A DNA stretch of 64,000 nt. Source: Clostridium sp. CMCC3677 (GTDB lineage: Bacteria; Bacillota; Clostridia; Clostridiales; Clostridiaceae). Where the stretch lies: assembly GCF_023845585.1 (NCBI RefSeq), contig NZ_JAMQHS010000001.1, positions 62,001 through 126,000 on the forward strand, in the 5' to 3' direction. Below, piece by piece: positions 28,707 to 38,543 of this stretch. The notes beneath the pieces were generated by a model. That model searched no databases. It was not told where the DNA came from and worked only from the letters and a program-made list of their open reading frames with translations. Each line of letters begins with the position of its first letter. Positions within the stretch are counted from its first letter, which is position 1. Position numbers and translations under genes: made by a program.

Positions 28707-28912
28707 ATTTTAAATGTGTTGATGTTATAGTATAAAAGCTCGTGGACTGAGAAATTTACTTTAAGAAATCTAAAAATAAAGATTAGTCTAATTAATGCGT
28801 GTTCCCAATGAAACATTGTGACAAGCAATTAATTCAACAAATCTTCATTAAGAATTCTAAAAAGCAAATTTCAATGCCACTGCGCCTATATACAATAACA
28901 TCAATATTGCTA
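28707..28912. repeat. MITE-like element, long form, between csoR and copA
   Basis: Ends are inverted: GTTGATGTTATAGTA on the left and TACAATAACATCAAT on the right. Next in, GTGGACTGAGAAATTT faces AAATTTCAATGCCAC. The core includes the small hairpin around 28797-28826 (CCCAATG ... CATTGTG). About 80 percent identical by eye to the element at 42354-42566. If csoR-copA is one transcript, the element is in the RNA between them. Confidence 0.75.
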
Positions 28913-28945
28913 ATAAATATATTTATAAAAAGAAAGGAATAATGT

Positions 28946-31375
28946 ATGCAAAAAAAATCATTTAAGATTAATGGAATGACATGCTCAGCTTGTGCAAATA
29001 GAGTTGAAAGAGTTGTTGGAAAATTAGATGGAGTAGAAAAATCTAACGTTAATTTTGCAACTGAAACTCTTAGTGTTGAGTTTGATGAAAATAAACTACA
29101 AGATAAAGACATAGAAGAAAAAGTCGTAAAAGCTGGATATGGTGTTAAGAAAAATATAAAAACTTATAACTTAAAAGTAGAGGGAATGACTTGTTCAGCA
29201 TGCGCTAATAGAGTTGAAAGGGTAACTAAAAAGCTAGAAGGTGTTCAGGAATCAAATGTTAATTTTGCTACTGAAAAGATAACTATAGTGGTTGACGAAG
29301 ATTTAGCAGGATATTCTGACATAAAAGCTGCTGTAGAAAAAGCAGGTTATAAAATTGAAAAAGAATATAAAGCTAAAGAAGGTAATAAAGATAGCAATCC
29401 AGCTAAAGAATTGCTAAATAGATTTATAATTTCTGCGATACTAACAGTTCCATTACTAATAATTAGTATGGGGCATATGGTGGGAATGTATCTTCCAAGT
29501 ATAATTGATCCAATTATCAATCCATTAAATTTTGCTTTAATACAAGTTGTATTGACACTTCCAGTTATGTTAGTTGGATATAAATTTTACAAAGTAGGAA
29601 TAAAGAATCTTTTTAAATTAAGTCCTAATATGGATTCATTAATATCAATAGGAACCTTAGCAGCATTTTTATATGGAATATTTGCAATAGTTAAGATAAA
29701 TCAAGGTAATAGTGAATATGCAATGCATTTATATTTTGAATCAGCAGCTGTAATATTAACATTAATAACACTTGGTAAATGTTTAGAAGCTGTATCAAAA
29801 GGAAAGACATCTCAAGCAATAAAAGCATTAATGGGTTTAGCTCCTAAAAATGCTACTGTTATAAGAAATGGCATAGAAACTATTATTCCAGTTGAAGAAG
29901 TTGTTGCTGGAGACATTGTTTTAGTAAAACCAGGAGAAAAATTACCTGTAGATGGTGAAGTAATAGAAGGCATTACATCAATTGATGAATCTATGCTTAC
30001 TGGTGAAAGTATTCCTGTAGAAAAAGAAACTGGAAGTACTGTAATTGGCGCAAGTATAAATAAAACTGGATTTATTAAATATAAGGCTACTAAAGTTGGA
30101 AAAGATACTGCATTAGCTCAAATTGTTAAATTAGTTGAAGAAGCTCAAGGATCAAAAGCACCTATAGCAAAATTAGCAGATGTTATTTCAGCATATTTTG
30201 TACCTATAGTTATAGGTTTAGCTGTAATTTCAGCAGTTGCATGGCTTGTAGCAGGAGAGTCAATGATATTTGCATTAACTATATTTATATCTGTATTAGT
30301 AATAGCATGTCCTTGTGCATTAGGTCTTGCAACCCCAACAGCAATTATGGTTGGAACAGGAAAAGGTGCAGAAAATGGAGTTTTAATAAAAGGTGGAGAA
30401 GCCTTAGAGACAACATATAAATTAAACACAATAGTATTTGATAAAACAGGAACTATAACTGAAGGAAAACCTAAAGTTACAGATGTTTTAGTTAATAATA
30501 TAACTGAGAATGAAATATTAAGCTTAGCAGCAAGTGCTGAAAAGGGGTCAGAGCATCCACTTGGAGAAGCAATTGTAAAAGAAGCTGAAGATAGGAAATT
30601 AAAGTTAAAAGAAATTAATAAATTTAATGCAATCCCAGGTCACGGTATAGAGGTATTAATTGACGAAAAAAATATTTTCCTGGGAAATAAGAAGCTAATG
30701 AAAGAAAAAAATGTAGATATATCGTCATTAGATGAACAATCAGAAAGATTGTCTAATGAGGGAAAAACACCTATGTATATATCAATAAATTCTGAATTAA
30801 AAGGCATAATAGCTGTTGCTGATACTGTAAAAGAAAATAGTAAAGAAGCTATAGAGAGTTTACATTCAATGGGGATAAAAGTTGCCATGATTACAGGTGA
30901 TAATAAGAATACTGCAAACGCAATAGCTAAACAAGTTGGAATAGATATAGTTTTAGCAGAAGTATTGCCAGAAGATAAAGCAAATGAAGTAGCAAAATTG
31001 CAAAAAGATGGAGATAAAGTTGGAATGGTTGGAGATGGAATAAATGATGCTCCAGCTCTTGCTAAAGCTGATATTGGTATAGCAATTGGTTCAGGAACTG
31101 ATGTAGCAATTGAATCAGCAGATATAGTTCTTATGAAAAGTGATTTAATGGATGTTACTACAGCAATAAAACTAAGTAAAGCAACCATTAGAAATATAAA
31201 AGAAAACCTAGCATGGGCATTTGGATACAATATATTAGGAATACCAGTAGCAATGGGAATACTACATATATTTGGTGGCCCATTACTAAATCCTATGATA
31301 GCTGCAGGTGCTATGAGTTTTAGTTCAGTATCAGTATTATTAAATGCACTAAGACTAAGGAACTTTAAAGCTTAA
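28946..31375 (+). CDS. copA: copper-exporting P-type ATPase CopA
   Basis: 809-residue P1B-type ATPase that pumps Cu(I) out of the cell. Two N-terminal HMA domains each carry [13 protein letters not shown] (about residues 10-22 and 78-90). Membrane segments follow; the transport motif is [14 protein letters not shown]. Phosphorylation motif DKTGT, nucleotide-binding SEHPLGEA and hinge [10 protein letters not shown] are intact. A long frame on the opposite strand here is a shadow. Part of csoR-copA-copZ; a half repeat lies just after its stop. Confidence 0.96.
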   Translation: MQKKSFKINGMTCSACANRVERVVGKLDGVEKSNVNFATETLSVEFDENKLQDKDIEEKVVKAGYGVKKNIKTYNLKVEGMTCSACANRVERVTKKLEGVQESNVNFATEKITIVVDEDLAGYSDIKAAVEKAGYKIEKEYKAKEGNKDSNPAKELLNRFIISAILTVPLLIISMGHMVGMYLPSIIDPIINPLNFALIQVVLTLPVMLVGYKFYKVGIKNLFKLSPNMDSLISIGTLAAFLYGIFAIVKINQGNSEYAMHLYFESAAVILTLITLGKCLEAVSKGKTSQAIKALMGLAPKNATVIRNGIETIIPVEEVVAGDIVLVKPGEKLPVDGEVIEGITSIDESMLTGESIPVEKETGSTVIGASINKTGFIKYKATKVGKDTALAQIVKLVEEAQGSKAPIAKLADVISAYFVPIVIGLAVISAVAWLVAGESMIFALTIFISVLVIACPCALGLATPTAIMVGTGKGAENGVLIKGGEALETTYKLNTIVFDKTGTITEGKPKVTDVLVNNITENEILSLAASAEKGSEHPLGEAIVKEAEDRKLKLKEINKFNAIPGHGIEVLIDEKNIFLGNKKLMKEKNVDISSLDEQSERLSNEGKTPMYISINSELKGIIAVADTVKENSKEAIESLHSMGIKVAMITGDNKNTANAIAKQVGIDIVLAEVLPEDKANEVAKLQKDGDKVGMVGDGINDAPALAKADIGIAIGSGTDVAIESADIVLMKSDLMDVTTAIKLSKATIRNIKENLAWAFGYNILGIPVAMGILHIFGGPLLNPMIAAGAMSFSSVSVLLNALRLRNFKA

Positions 31376-31384
31376 TGTTAGACT

Positions 31385-31426
31385 AGCCATTATACTACAA
31401 TATCAACACTGTTTTAAAACATAGCC
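31385..31426. repeat. solo terminal repeat of the MITE family
   Basis: AATATCAACACTGTTTTAAA followed by ACATAGCC matches the right end of the element at 34583-34800, without a left half. It lies in the gap between copA and copZ. Confidence 0.6.
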
Positions 31427-31475
31427 TTATTTTAAAGTGTAAATAGAAAATAATATTTTAAGGAGGAATAGATTT

Positions 31476-31679
31476 ATGAAAAAGACAATTATAATTGAAG
31501 GAATGAGCTGTAATCATTGTGTAGGTCATGTAAAAGAGGCATTAGAAAACTTAGCTAATGTAACATCAGTAGAAGTAAATTTACAAGAAAAATGTGCTAC
31601 AGTAGAAACAACAGAAAGTGATTCTGTTTTAAAAGAAGCAATAGAGGAAGAAGGTTATGATGTTGTAGAAATAAAATAA
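31476..31679 (+). CDS. copZ: copper chaperone CopZ
   Basis: 67-residue HMA-domain protein with the Cu(I)-binding motif GMSCNHC (residues 9-15). It carries Cu(I) in the cytoplasm to CopA and can transfer it to CsoR. AAGGAGGA lies before ATG 31476. Third gene of the copper operon, 100 bases after copA, with a repeat remnant between. Confidence 0.93.
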   Translation: MKKTIIIEGMSCNHCVGHVKEALENLANVTSVEVNLQEKCATVETTESDSVLKEAIEEEGYDVVEIK

Positions 31680-31689
31680 GATTTTTAAC

Positions 31690-31790
31690 GGCTATGTTTT
31701 ACTAACATGTTGATATATGCAATAGGAAAAGTGGACTAATTTCAATTACTTAGTCCACTTTTCGTATGCATATATTAACATATTTTAAAG
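31690..31790. repeat. MITE-like element, short form, between copZ and a chemoreceptor
   Basis: GGCTATGTTTT begins the left end; GTTGATATATGCA faces TGCATATATTAAC, and AAAAGTGGACTAA faces TTAGTCCACTTTT, giving a nearly complete hairpin about 70 bases long. It lies between convergent genes and could also end transcription both ways. Confidence 0.75.
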
Positions 31791-31823
31791 TATAATGGTT
31801 AATTAAAAATAGATAGTTATGAA

Positions 31824-33704
31824 TTAATCTTTCACAACTGATCTAATTAAGTTATAGTCATTATCATTTGCTTCAATGAATCCATTAACTGGTGTAGTTA
31901 TACCTTGGAAATTGTTGAAGTGTACAAAGGCATTTTTAATAGATTCTGCTCTGTCTAAATCCATATCTGGACTAACAGCAATAGCATCTTTTTGAATATT
32001 ATCAGTCATAGAAACTATAATTAAATCATCTAAATTAATACCATTTTCTTTTGCTTTATCAAGAGCCTCATTATAAGTTGCACCAGCATCAAATGATCCA
32101 TTTAAAACTCCATTTATTACATTATCATGGCTTCCAGCAAAAGAAACATTAGAGAATAATCTATCAGGATCCATTTTATTTGTTTTTAAAATATGTCTAG
32201 CATATAAGTATCCTGATGCACTATTTTTATCTACATAAGCAAAGCTTTTGCTTTTCAAATCTGCTAATGTTTTAATTCCAGAATTTTTGTTAGCTATTAT
32301 ATATCCATTATAATAAGTTTTGCCATTAACTCTAGGGGTTACCAGTGGTGTGACATTTGCTTTGTTTTTAGCTATAACATAAGCAAATGGTGAAAACCAA
32401 CCCATATCAATAGTACCTTTTTTGATTTGATCGCTAAGAGCATCATAATCTTTAACAATTATCATTCTTGGAGTTAAGTTGATTCCTTTAAGTAATCTTT
32501 CTAGGATAGGAAGATACATCTTCTTTATATCAGCAGGAGATGTGAAAGGATTAATACCAACTATAACTTCATTTTCTCCTTTAAGGTGACTCATTTGATA
32601 TTGTAAATTTTCAGATACACTACTTAGTGCAGCACAATAATCAAGTAATTGATCAGTTTTATTTTCATGTCTTTCAATCATATCTATTGAGTCAAGAGTT
32701 TCTCTATTTGTATCCTCTATAGTATGAGTTAAATGTGTAAGAGCTTGTTCAATATCAAATGCAATTTGAGTATTTGATTTTGATACATCTGTTAAATTTA
32801 AAATAGAAGTCTTAATATGTCCCATAGCTACATAGCTGTCAGATAAAATTTCAATAGTTTCATTAGAAATAGAATCAAGTTCAGTTATTGTTTTTTTAGA
32901 ATTCTCAGTAGCTGAATTAGTATCAGTTATATTATCAAGAAGATCTTTAACTATACCATCTATTTCTCTTGCAAATTTATCTGTTTCATCAGCAAGTTTT
33001 CGTATTTCATTAGCTACAACAGCAAAGCCTCTTCCTGCTTCACCAGCACGAGCAGCTTCAATTGATGCATTTAAAGCAAGTAAATTTGTTTGACTAGAAA
33101 TATCATGTATGTATTCAACAAATTTAATTATGCTTTTTGAAGAATCATGTAATTTTGAATTTATTTGTAAAGAATCATCAGAAATTATTTTCATTTCTGA
33201 TAATAGTGAAATTATATTACTAATAGAAGTTTTACTTTTTTCAAGTACTGTAAGGGTATCATTTGTTTCGGTTTCTACAGTTGATATACTTTCATCAATT
33301 TTTTCACAACTAGAAACAACTTCATGTATACCAGATTCAACAGTTTCAATACATGCTAAGTTAGTAGTAGAAAAGTCAGAAATAACTTTATTTTTTTCAA
33401 CTAAATGAGAAAATGCTTCTTTACTTTGTTTTGAAATCCATAAAAGATGTTCAACATCAAATCCCATTGTTTCAATCATAGAGTGTACATTTTTAAATAC
33501 TGTATCCTTATCATTTGATAAATCGTTATCATCACTATTATCGTTGGATTTAGATTTATCACAGTAATATAAATAAGAAATTATTATAAGCAGAGTAATT
33601 AGTGATAAAGATAATTCTACAATAGAGTTATCTGTACCAAAAGCGATAAAGATGTTACATAATATACCTAATATTATTGGAAATAAGTACTTATTTAATT
33701 TCAT
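31824..33704 (-). CDS. chemoreceptor with C-terminal PhnD-like substrate-binding domain
   Basis: 626 residues. Two hydrophobic segments (about 6-24 and 30-48) with almost nothing between them, then an MCP signalling domain with tip [20 protein letters not shown] (about 190-215). From about residue 378 there is a domain typical of PhnD/SsuA periplasmic binding proteins: [53 protein letters not shown] and [14 protein letters not shown]. No membrane segment separates the two domains, so the binding domain should be in the cytoplasm. Ligand unknown; phosphonate-, phosphate- or sulfonate-like molecules are candidates by homology only. It converges on copZ. Confidence 0.88.
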   Translation of the reverse strand: MKLNKYLFPIILGILCNIFIAFGTDNSIVELSLSLITLLIIISYLYYCDKSKSNDNSDDNDLSNDKDTVFKNVHSMIETMGFDVEHLLWISKQSKEAFSHLVEKNKVISDFSTTNLACIETVESGIHEVVSSCEKIDESISTVETETNDTLTVLEKSKTSISNIISLLSEMKIISDDSLQINSKLHDSSKSIIKFVEYIHDISSQTNLLALNASIEAARAGEAGRGFAVVANEIRKLADETDKFAREIDGIVKDLLDNITDTNSATENSKKTITELDSISNETIEILSDSYVAMGHIKTSILNLTDVSKSNTQIAFDIEQALTHLTHTIEDTNRETLDSIDMIERHENKTDQLLDYCAALSSVSENLQYQMSHLKGENEVIVGINPFTSPADIKKMYLPILERLLKGINLTPRMIIVKDYDALSDQIKKGTIDMGWFSPFAYVIAKNKANVTPLVTPRVNGKTYYNGYIIANKNSGIKTLADLKSKSFAYVDKNSASGYLYARHILKTNKMDPDRLFSNVSFAGSHDNVINGVLNGSFDAGATYNEALDKAKENGINLDDLIIVSMTDNIQKDAIAVSPDMDLDRAESIKNAFVHFNNFQGITTPVNGFIEANDNDYNLIRSVVKD

Positions 33705-33882
33705 AAGTTTTTCCCCCTTGTTTTATGTAATAATAAGGTCAAAATATAAATACAAGTAAATTATCCCACAAAGGTAATTTAAATTCAATATTAACAATGA
33801 ATTACTTGAGTACAAAAGTATAAATAGTGTTTTAAAAGATATACATTATATTACCTAATATAATAATAGGGAAATTTTTAGT

Positions 33883-33960
33883 ATTGTGTTGATATGTGCA
33901 TAAGCAAATTGGACGTAGTAATTGAACTTTATCTATTGCATATATTAACATATATTTAAA
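33883..33960. repeat. MITE-like element, short and decayed form
   Basis: GTTGATATGTGCATAAGCAA faces TTGCATATATTAACA across about 35 bases. The outer GGCTATG ends are lost. It lies upstream of the chemoreceptor gene. Confidence 0.6.
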
Positions 33961-34067
33961 ATACAACCAATAATAAAAATAAAATTTATGGATTAGAAAA
34001 ACAAAGAAAAAGCGAGATAAAACTAGAAAAATATGTGAAGAATTAATCTTTAGATTAATAAATTAAC

Positions 34068-34096
34068 TTGCAAAAATATACGAACGTATGTACGAT
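34068..34096 (+). promoter_or_regulatory. possible promoter with SOS-box-like site
   Basis: TTGCAA at 34068-34073 and TACGAT at 34091-34096 have a 17-base spacer. Within it CGAACGTATGTACG differs at one base from the Gram-positive LexA consensus CGAACNNNNGTTCG. The rest of the gap 33961-34219 holds a small hairpin near 34130-34155 (AAACTACAT/ATGTAGTTT). Tentative. Confidence 0.25.
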
Positions 34097-34219
34097 ATAA
34101 ATATAGAATTTTAAAAAATAAACTTAAACTACATTGTTCATATGTAGTTTATTAATAAAATAAATACAATAAGTTTAGCTTGGGCTACACTACATATATT
34201 TGAAAGGTGGTCAATTCTC

Positions 34220-34519
34220 ATGGAAATTATAAAATCTAAAATAACATTAAAAGAAGTAATAGGAATGGATTTAGCAATAAAAAAAATAATAAATAAGATT
34301 GAAAAAAAAGATTATAATAATGATTTATGGTGGAAAGAAAGCTCTCTATATGAAAGTGCTAGTATGATTAGTAATGCAGAAAAAAGAGGCGAAGAGCGTG
34401 GAAAAAAAGAAAAATCATTAGAAATTGCAAGTAAATTATTATTGATGGGATTAAATTTAGAAGAAATTGCAGAGGTTATAGGGTTACCAGTTAATGAATT
34501 ATTATATGAAGTAAAATAA
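34220..34519 (+). pseudogene. C-terminal fragment of an Rpn-family nuclease/putative transposase
   Basis: 99 residues. The last 60, with NAEKRGEERGKKEKSLEIAS and LEEIAEVIGLPVNELL, are the typical tail of Rpn/PD-(D/E)XK transposase-like proteins, which are normally about 300 residues. The nuclease core is absent, so this is a remnant. A ribosome-binding-like GGTGG precedes ATG 34220, so it might still be translated. Repeat elements flank it on both sides. Confidence 0.6.
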
Positions 34520-34582
34520 TAGTTTAAATATGAGTTGAATATTTTATTTCAGACAAGAAGGTAAAATTAATTTATAATTTTT

Positions 34583-34800
34583 AGGATATGTTTTAGCAGA
34601 GTGTTGATATATGCATAAGCAAAGTGGGCGGAGTAATTGAACTTAAGAACACTAAAATGAGTATAGTCCCATTTTAGCTTGTTCCCAATATAAAATTAGG
34701 ACAAGCAGTAAATGTAACAATACTCATTAAGGGTTCTAAAAGTCCATTTACAATGCCACTTCACCTATTGCATATATCAACACTGTTTTAAAACATAGCC
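34583..34800. repeat. MITE-like element, long form
   Basis: Left end GGATATGTTTTAGCAGAGTG then TTGATATATGCA; right end TGCATATATCAACACTG then TTTTAAAACATAGCC. Nested arms: AAGTGG/CCACTT, AATGAGTA/TACTCATT, TTAAGAAC/GGTTCT, and a perfect core hairpin at 34677-34706 (GCTTGT ... ACAAGC). The fold would be a long branched hairpin. Confidence 0.8.
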
Positions 34801-34812
34801 AATTTTTAAAAT

Positions 34813-34854
34813 AGAGTTATTGAATTTAGTAATGTGAATTCAATGGCTCTTTTT
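34813..34854 (+). terminator. terminator-like hairpin upstream of the GntR operon
   Basis: AGAGTTATTGAATT pairs with AATTCAATGGCTCT (two G-U pairs), followed by TTTTT. It follows a repeat element and no intact gene, so it may be left from a lost gene or end the Rpn remnant transcript. Confidence 0.6.
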
Positions 34855-34973
34855 CTGTGTAAGTTACTTTTAAAATCCTCTGCCTATAAGCTTTATGAGC
34901 AATATCAACTTTTTTTATATAGTACATTTATTTTGAGACATAGCAACTATTATAGAAAAAATTTTAGTAACTA

Positions 34974-35016
34974 TTGACTATAGTGTTCATACTGTATATA
35001 ATACAACATATACAGT
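34974..35016 (+). promoter_or_regulatory. promoter and operator of the GntR-ABC operon
   Basis: TTGACT at 34974-34979, 17-base spacer, TATAAT at 34997-35002. The inverted repeat ACTGTATAT (34991-34999) / ATATACAGT (35008-35016), eight-base spacer, covers the -10 and start region. Self-repression by the GntR protein encoded immediately downstream is the natural reading. Confidence 0.75.
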
Positions 35017-35041
35017 ACATACTTTAAGGAGGAAAAACTGA

Positions 35042-35419
35042 TTGAAGATATTATTATCTAATAAATCTGATTTACCTATTTATGAGCAGATAAAAACACA
35101 GATTAAGGAACAGATAATGTCTGGTAAAATTGCAGAAAATGAATTTTTACCATCAATAAGACAATTAGCTAAGGATTTAGGTATAAGTGTTATTACAACA
35201 ACTAGGGCATATTCAGATTTAGAAGAAGAAGGATTTATAGCAACTATTAGGGGAAAGGGAAGTTTTGTACTTCCTAAGGATAATGAAATGGTAAAAGAGC
35301 AATATTTAAAAAGAATTGAAGAAGCTTTTACTGCTGCAATTGAAAATGCAAAATTAGCAAAGGTTTCAAAAAGTGAACTTATTATCATTTTAGAAAATTT
35401 GATTGAGGAGGATAAGTAA
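35042..35419 (+). CDS. GntR-family transcriptional regulator, YtrA type
   Basis: 125 residues: winged helix with PIYEQIKTQIKEQIMSGKI and SIRQLAKDLGISVITTTRAY, then a short helical C-terminal part, as in the YtrA subfamily that regulates ABC transporters. It begins with TTG at 35042, nine bases after AAGGAGG; there is no closer ATG. A strong inverted repeat overlaps the promoter. It overlaps the ATPase gene by one base. Cell-wall-active antibiotics are inducers of some relatives, but the signal here is unknown. Confidence 0.88.
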   Translation: MKILLSNKSDLPIYEQIKTQIKEQIMSGKIAENEFLPSIRQLAKDLGISVITTTRAYSDLEEEGFIATIRGKGSFVLPKDNEMVKEQYLKRIEEAFTAAIENAKLAKVSKSELIIILENLIEEDK

Positions 35420-36279
35420 TGAATGCACTTGAAATAAGCAATTTAAATAAAAAATTTAAAGATTTTAGCTTAGAAAATATAAATTTAAGCTTACCTAAGG
35501 GATATATATTAGGGTATGTAGGGCAAAATGGGGCAGGAAAGACTACAACTATAAAACTTATTATGCAGCAGTTAAAAGCAGATAGTGGAGAAATAAGTGT
35601 ATTTGGAAAGAAGTACAAAGGAAATGAAGTTGAATTTAAAGATATGATTGGATTTGTGGGGGATGAATGTTACTTCCCACAAGGTTTTAAGTTAAAAGAC
35701 GTGATTAATACATTAAAAGATTTTTATCCATCATTTAATGAAGATAAATTTAATCATTATGTAAATTTGTGGGAACTACCAAGGGATAAAAAAATTAAAG
35801 AGTTTTCAAAGGGAATGAAAATAAAACTAACATTTGCAAGTATATTTGCAAGAAAAACTAAATTACTTATATTAGATGAACCAACAAGTGGACTTGATCC
35901 TGTTATTAGAAATAATATTTTAGAATTACTACAGGAATATATAGAAGATGGTGAAAAGAGCGTATTATTTTCCACACATATTACAAGTGATTTAGAAAAG
36001 ATAGCTGATTATATATTTTTTATAAATAAAGGAAAGATGATATTTAATGATACTAAAGATAACATTTTAGAAAAACATTTTGTGGTCAAAGGTGGAAAAG
36101 AAGACTTAACTACTAATATCAAGGACAAATTGATAGGATATAAAAAATCAAATGTTGGATTTCAAGGGGTAATATATGCTGAGGATAAAAAATATTTAGA
36201 TGATGAATTACTAATTGAAAAACCATCTATTGAGGAAATAATTGTATTTTATATAAATAGTGGAAAGGAGGATAAATAA
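35419..36279 (+). CDS. ABC transporter ATP-binding protein
   Basis: 286 residues. Walker A GQNGAGKTTT (about 35-44), a signature region EFSKGMKIKL in place of LSGGQ, Walker B LLILDEPTSGLDP, and H-loop STHITSDLEK. The atypical signature is normal for the YtrB/CcmA-like exporter branch. Start and stop codons overlap neighbours by one base on both sides, so it is translationally coupled with the regulator and the permease. Confidence 0.92.
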   Translation: MNALEISNLNKKFKDFSLENINLSLPKGYILGYVGQNGAGKTTTIKLIMQQLKADSGEISVFGKKYKGNEVEFKDMIGFVGDECYFPQGFKLKDVINTLKDFYPSFNEDKFNHYVNLWELPRDKKIKEFSKGMKIKLTFASIFARKTKLLILDEPTSGLDPVIRNNILELLQEYIEDGEKSVLFSTHITSDLEKIADYIFFINKGKMIFNDTKDNILEKHFVVKGGKEDLTTNIKDKLIGYKKSNVGFQGVIYAEDKKYLDDELLIEKPSIEEIIVFYINSGKEDK

Positions 36280-36926
36280 TGAATGCTATAAATTATTTAA
36301 AGTTTGATTTTAGAATAATAAAAGGAAACTTGAAGTATTATTCATTGTTTTTTATAGCCTTTGCCATATCAATGCTTTATTCAGAGAATAATATTAATGC
36401 AATGAGTTACTTATTCTTTGTTTTAATTATTGTTGCAATATTACCATTTAGTTCAGAAGGCAATAAAAAAAGTACAGAAATGTATTATATGTTTCCGTCT
36501 AAAACATCAAGTATGGTAATGGGAAGATTTTTATATTTAATAATATTAAATATTATTGTATGGGTGATAGAAATTTCTACAATGATACATTTTTATAATA
36601 TTGGTTCAATCGAGATGTCTGAAATTATTTTAATATGTTTTGCAGGGATAATTGCTACAATCGTATGCATGATTCAGTATTCTGTTTATTATAAATTTGG
36701 AATGGAAAAGGGAAGAGCTATTCTAATGCTAGTATATATGGTTCCAGCATTTTTTATATTTGCATTACCATCTATATTAAGTGAAAGAACTATTCCTAAT
36801 AATATATTAAATCTTATGATAGCTAATAAAACAATTATAGGAATTACAACTATTATTACAATAATAGTTGTCGGAGCAATATCATACTTAATATCATGCT
36901 ATATTTGTGAAAATAAGGATGTATAG
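36279..36926 (+). CDS. ABC-2-type transporter permease
   Basis: 215-residue integral membrane protein with six hydrophobic segments (near residues 20-36, 42-58, 85-105, 115-135, 150-170 and 185-207). No soluble domain. It is the membrane partner of the adjacent ATPase; the set regulator-ATPase-permease resembles YtrA-type efflux operons. Export of a small peptide or antibiotic is plausible, but the substrate is not visible in the sequence. Confidence 0.82.
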   Translation: MNAINYLKFDFRIIKGNLKYYSLFFIAFAISMLYSENNINAMSYLFFVLIIVAILPFSSEGNKKSTEMYYMFPSKTSSMVMGRFLYLIILNIIVWVIEISTMIHFYNIGSIEMSEIILICFAGIIATIVCMIQYSVYYKFGMEKGRAILMLVYMVPAFFIFALPSILSERTIPNNILNLMIANKTIIGITTIITIIVVGAISYLISCYICENKDV

Positions 36927-37183
36927 AAACAATTATAAAATTAAGGTTAATTTAAGAAAATGTTGATATGCGTATCAGGAAAATTGAGTTATAATAGGAT
37001 AATAAAGACAGTAAAATTATTAAATAATGTTAATACTTCTTAATTTGAAATAAAACTTATTAAGGCAAATAATATATTTATTTAAAAGAAAAAAATTATC
37101 TGATTTTTAATATGTTTTAGATTAAGCTTAAGATATTATAAATTGAATTAATTTAAAAACAAGTATAAATAGGGGGTAAAAAA

Positions 37184-38134
37184 ATGAAACTTAAAAAAAC
37201 ATTATCAATTGTTATGGCAGCAACATTATCTATTTTTACTATTGCAGGATGTAGCGAGCAAGGAAAGAATTATTCAAAAGAATTAAATAATTTAACAAAA
37301 TGGGAGGCAACATCTTCAGAATTTACAGGAGAAATGTCTATAGAAGCTAATGGAGAAAATGAAAACTTCACATTTTCTGGTACAAGCTATATGAAAGGAC
37401 AAACTCAAGGTCATATGAACTTTAAGTTTAATAGTAAGTCAGGAAAAATAAATATACCAGAATTAGATATGTATTTAGATAACGGAATATCATATATTAG
37501 CAAGAATTATTATACACAAAATTTCACACTAAATGGAATAGAAGCGCCAAAGAGTATTAGTAATATATCTGCTGACTATATTGGAATAGATTCAGGATTA
37601 GATATGAATTCATTAATAGAATTAACTAAGTCACCTGACTATTTATCAAATTTATCTACTCAATTATTCGGAAAAAATAATGATGTAGAGATACCAATGA
37701 AACAAAATGGTAGAGAATATTCTGTAAATATGGATAGTGATCAAATAGTTGACTTAGTATCAAAAGGAATATCAGGTTTATCAGAAAACTTAGATAATAG
37801 TAATTCTACATTTAAATTAGGACTAAATGAAGAAATGATAAAAACATTAAAAGAGGGTGTAAAAGATCCTTCATTTAAAACAATGTTAGAACAAGCAAAA
37901 CCTATGCTTAATGGATCAAATATTTCTACTAAAGAAAAGTTTACTGATGATAGCTATACTGCAGAATTTAATATGAACGTGCAAATAGCTGGTATGGCAA
38001 AAATAAATATTAAAGTTAACTCTACTAGTAAGAAGGCAGAAGTAAAAGATGTTTCAATGCCAGTTAATAGAGTAACTTTCACACAAGAACAATTTATGAA
38101 TATGATGATTCCAGAAGATACTCAAGCTAAATAA
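37184..38134 (+). CDS. lipoprotein of unknown function
   Basis: 316 residues with a lipoprotein signal peptide: MKLKKTLSIVMAATLSIFTI followed by AGC, the lipobox Cys being residue 23. The mature part is beta-rich, with alternating segments such as EFTGEMSIEANGENENFTFS and AEFNMNVQIAGMAKINIKVN, reminiscent of the LppX/DUF6612-like fold, but I cannot assign a family. It stands alone between a decayed repeat (near 36955-36990) and a strong terminator. GGGGGT precedes the ATG. Confidence 0.75.
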   Translation: MKLKKTLSIVMAATLSIFTIAGCSEQGKNYSKELNNLTKWEATSSEFTGEMSIEANGENENFTFSGTSYMKGQTQGHMNFKFNSKSGKINIPELDMYLDNGISYISKNYYTQNFTLNGIEAPKSISNISADYIGIDSGLDMNSLIELTKSPDYLSNLSTQLFGKNNDVEIPMKQNGREYSVNMDSDQIVDLVSKGISGLSENLDNSNSTFKLGLNEEMIKTLKEGVKDPSFKTMLEQAKPMLNGSNISTKEKFTDDSYTAEFNMNVQIAGMAKINIKVNSTSKKAEVKDVSMPVNRVTFTQEQFMNMMIPEDTQAK

Positions 38135-38167
38135 GAAATAATTTTTTAAAATATAAATTTGAATAAG

Positions 38168-38217
38168 ATAAACCAATTTAAGTTGAGAGAACATCAATTT
38201 AAATTGGTTTATTTTTT
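38168..38217 (+). terminator. terminator after the lipoprotein gene
   Basis: ATAAACCAATTTAA pairs with TTAAATTGGTTTAT, extended by TTGA/TCAA, and followed by a T-run. Confidence 0.85.
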
Positions 38218-38373
38218 ATTATAAAGTTAATTTTGTATTTATTATGAAATGGTTTTATAAATAATAAAAATTAAAAAATAATTCCAATTTTAATAAAAGG
38301 TTGGTATAATTATATTAACAAATAAAAGTAAAAAATATAATAAAAGTAAAAAATAATAAATTATAGAATAAAA

Positions 38374-38445
38374 GTTGGAAACTGTGAATAGTTCTCTTAA
38401 TTTGGGCACCTTGAGGATTATGAGTTAATGGTGCACCCGGCCAAC
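38374..38445 (+). ncRNA. c-di-GMP-II riboswitch aptamer before the type IV pilus operon
   Basis: GTTGGAAACTGTGAATAG, TTAATTTGGGCACCTTGAG, GAGTTAATGGTGCACCCGGC and CCAAC follow in order. This reproduces the c-di-GMP-II pattern known from Clostridium: P1, GGAAA, TTGGGCAC, GAGTTA and GTGCA(A/C)CCG. GTTGG at the start and CCAAC at the end pair as P1. Prepilin peptidase starts 98 bases downstream. Confidence 0.92.
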
Positions 38446-38488
38446 AAATTAGTTAAATTAATTAATTTAACTAATTTGTTGGTTTTTT
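38441..38488 (+). terminator. riboswitch expression platform terminator
   Basis: CCAACAAATTAGTTAAATT pairs with AATTTAACTAATTTGTTGG around a short loop, with six T residues after. The first five bases are also the 3' strand of aptamer P1. Ligand-stabilised P1 would therefore compete with the base of the terminator, consistent with an ON switch, as for related clostridial pilus genes. Confidence 0.85.
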
Positions 38489-38543
38489 CTATATATAAAT
38501 ATATTTAATTAAACACATTGGAATTGGAGTGGGAGGAATATGA

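Noticed and set aside
28707..28912. Riboswitch before copA
   Set aside because: The same sequence occurs before a pilin gene and elsewhere with inverted ends, so it is a repeat element, not a ligand-specific leader.
30640..31230. 196-residue minus-strand frame inside copA
   Set aside because: Shadow of the P-type ATPase core; composition (Ser, Pro, Ile-rich) is the usual result of reading AT-rich coding DNA backwards.
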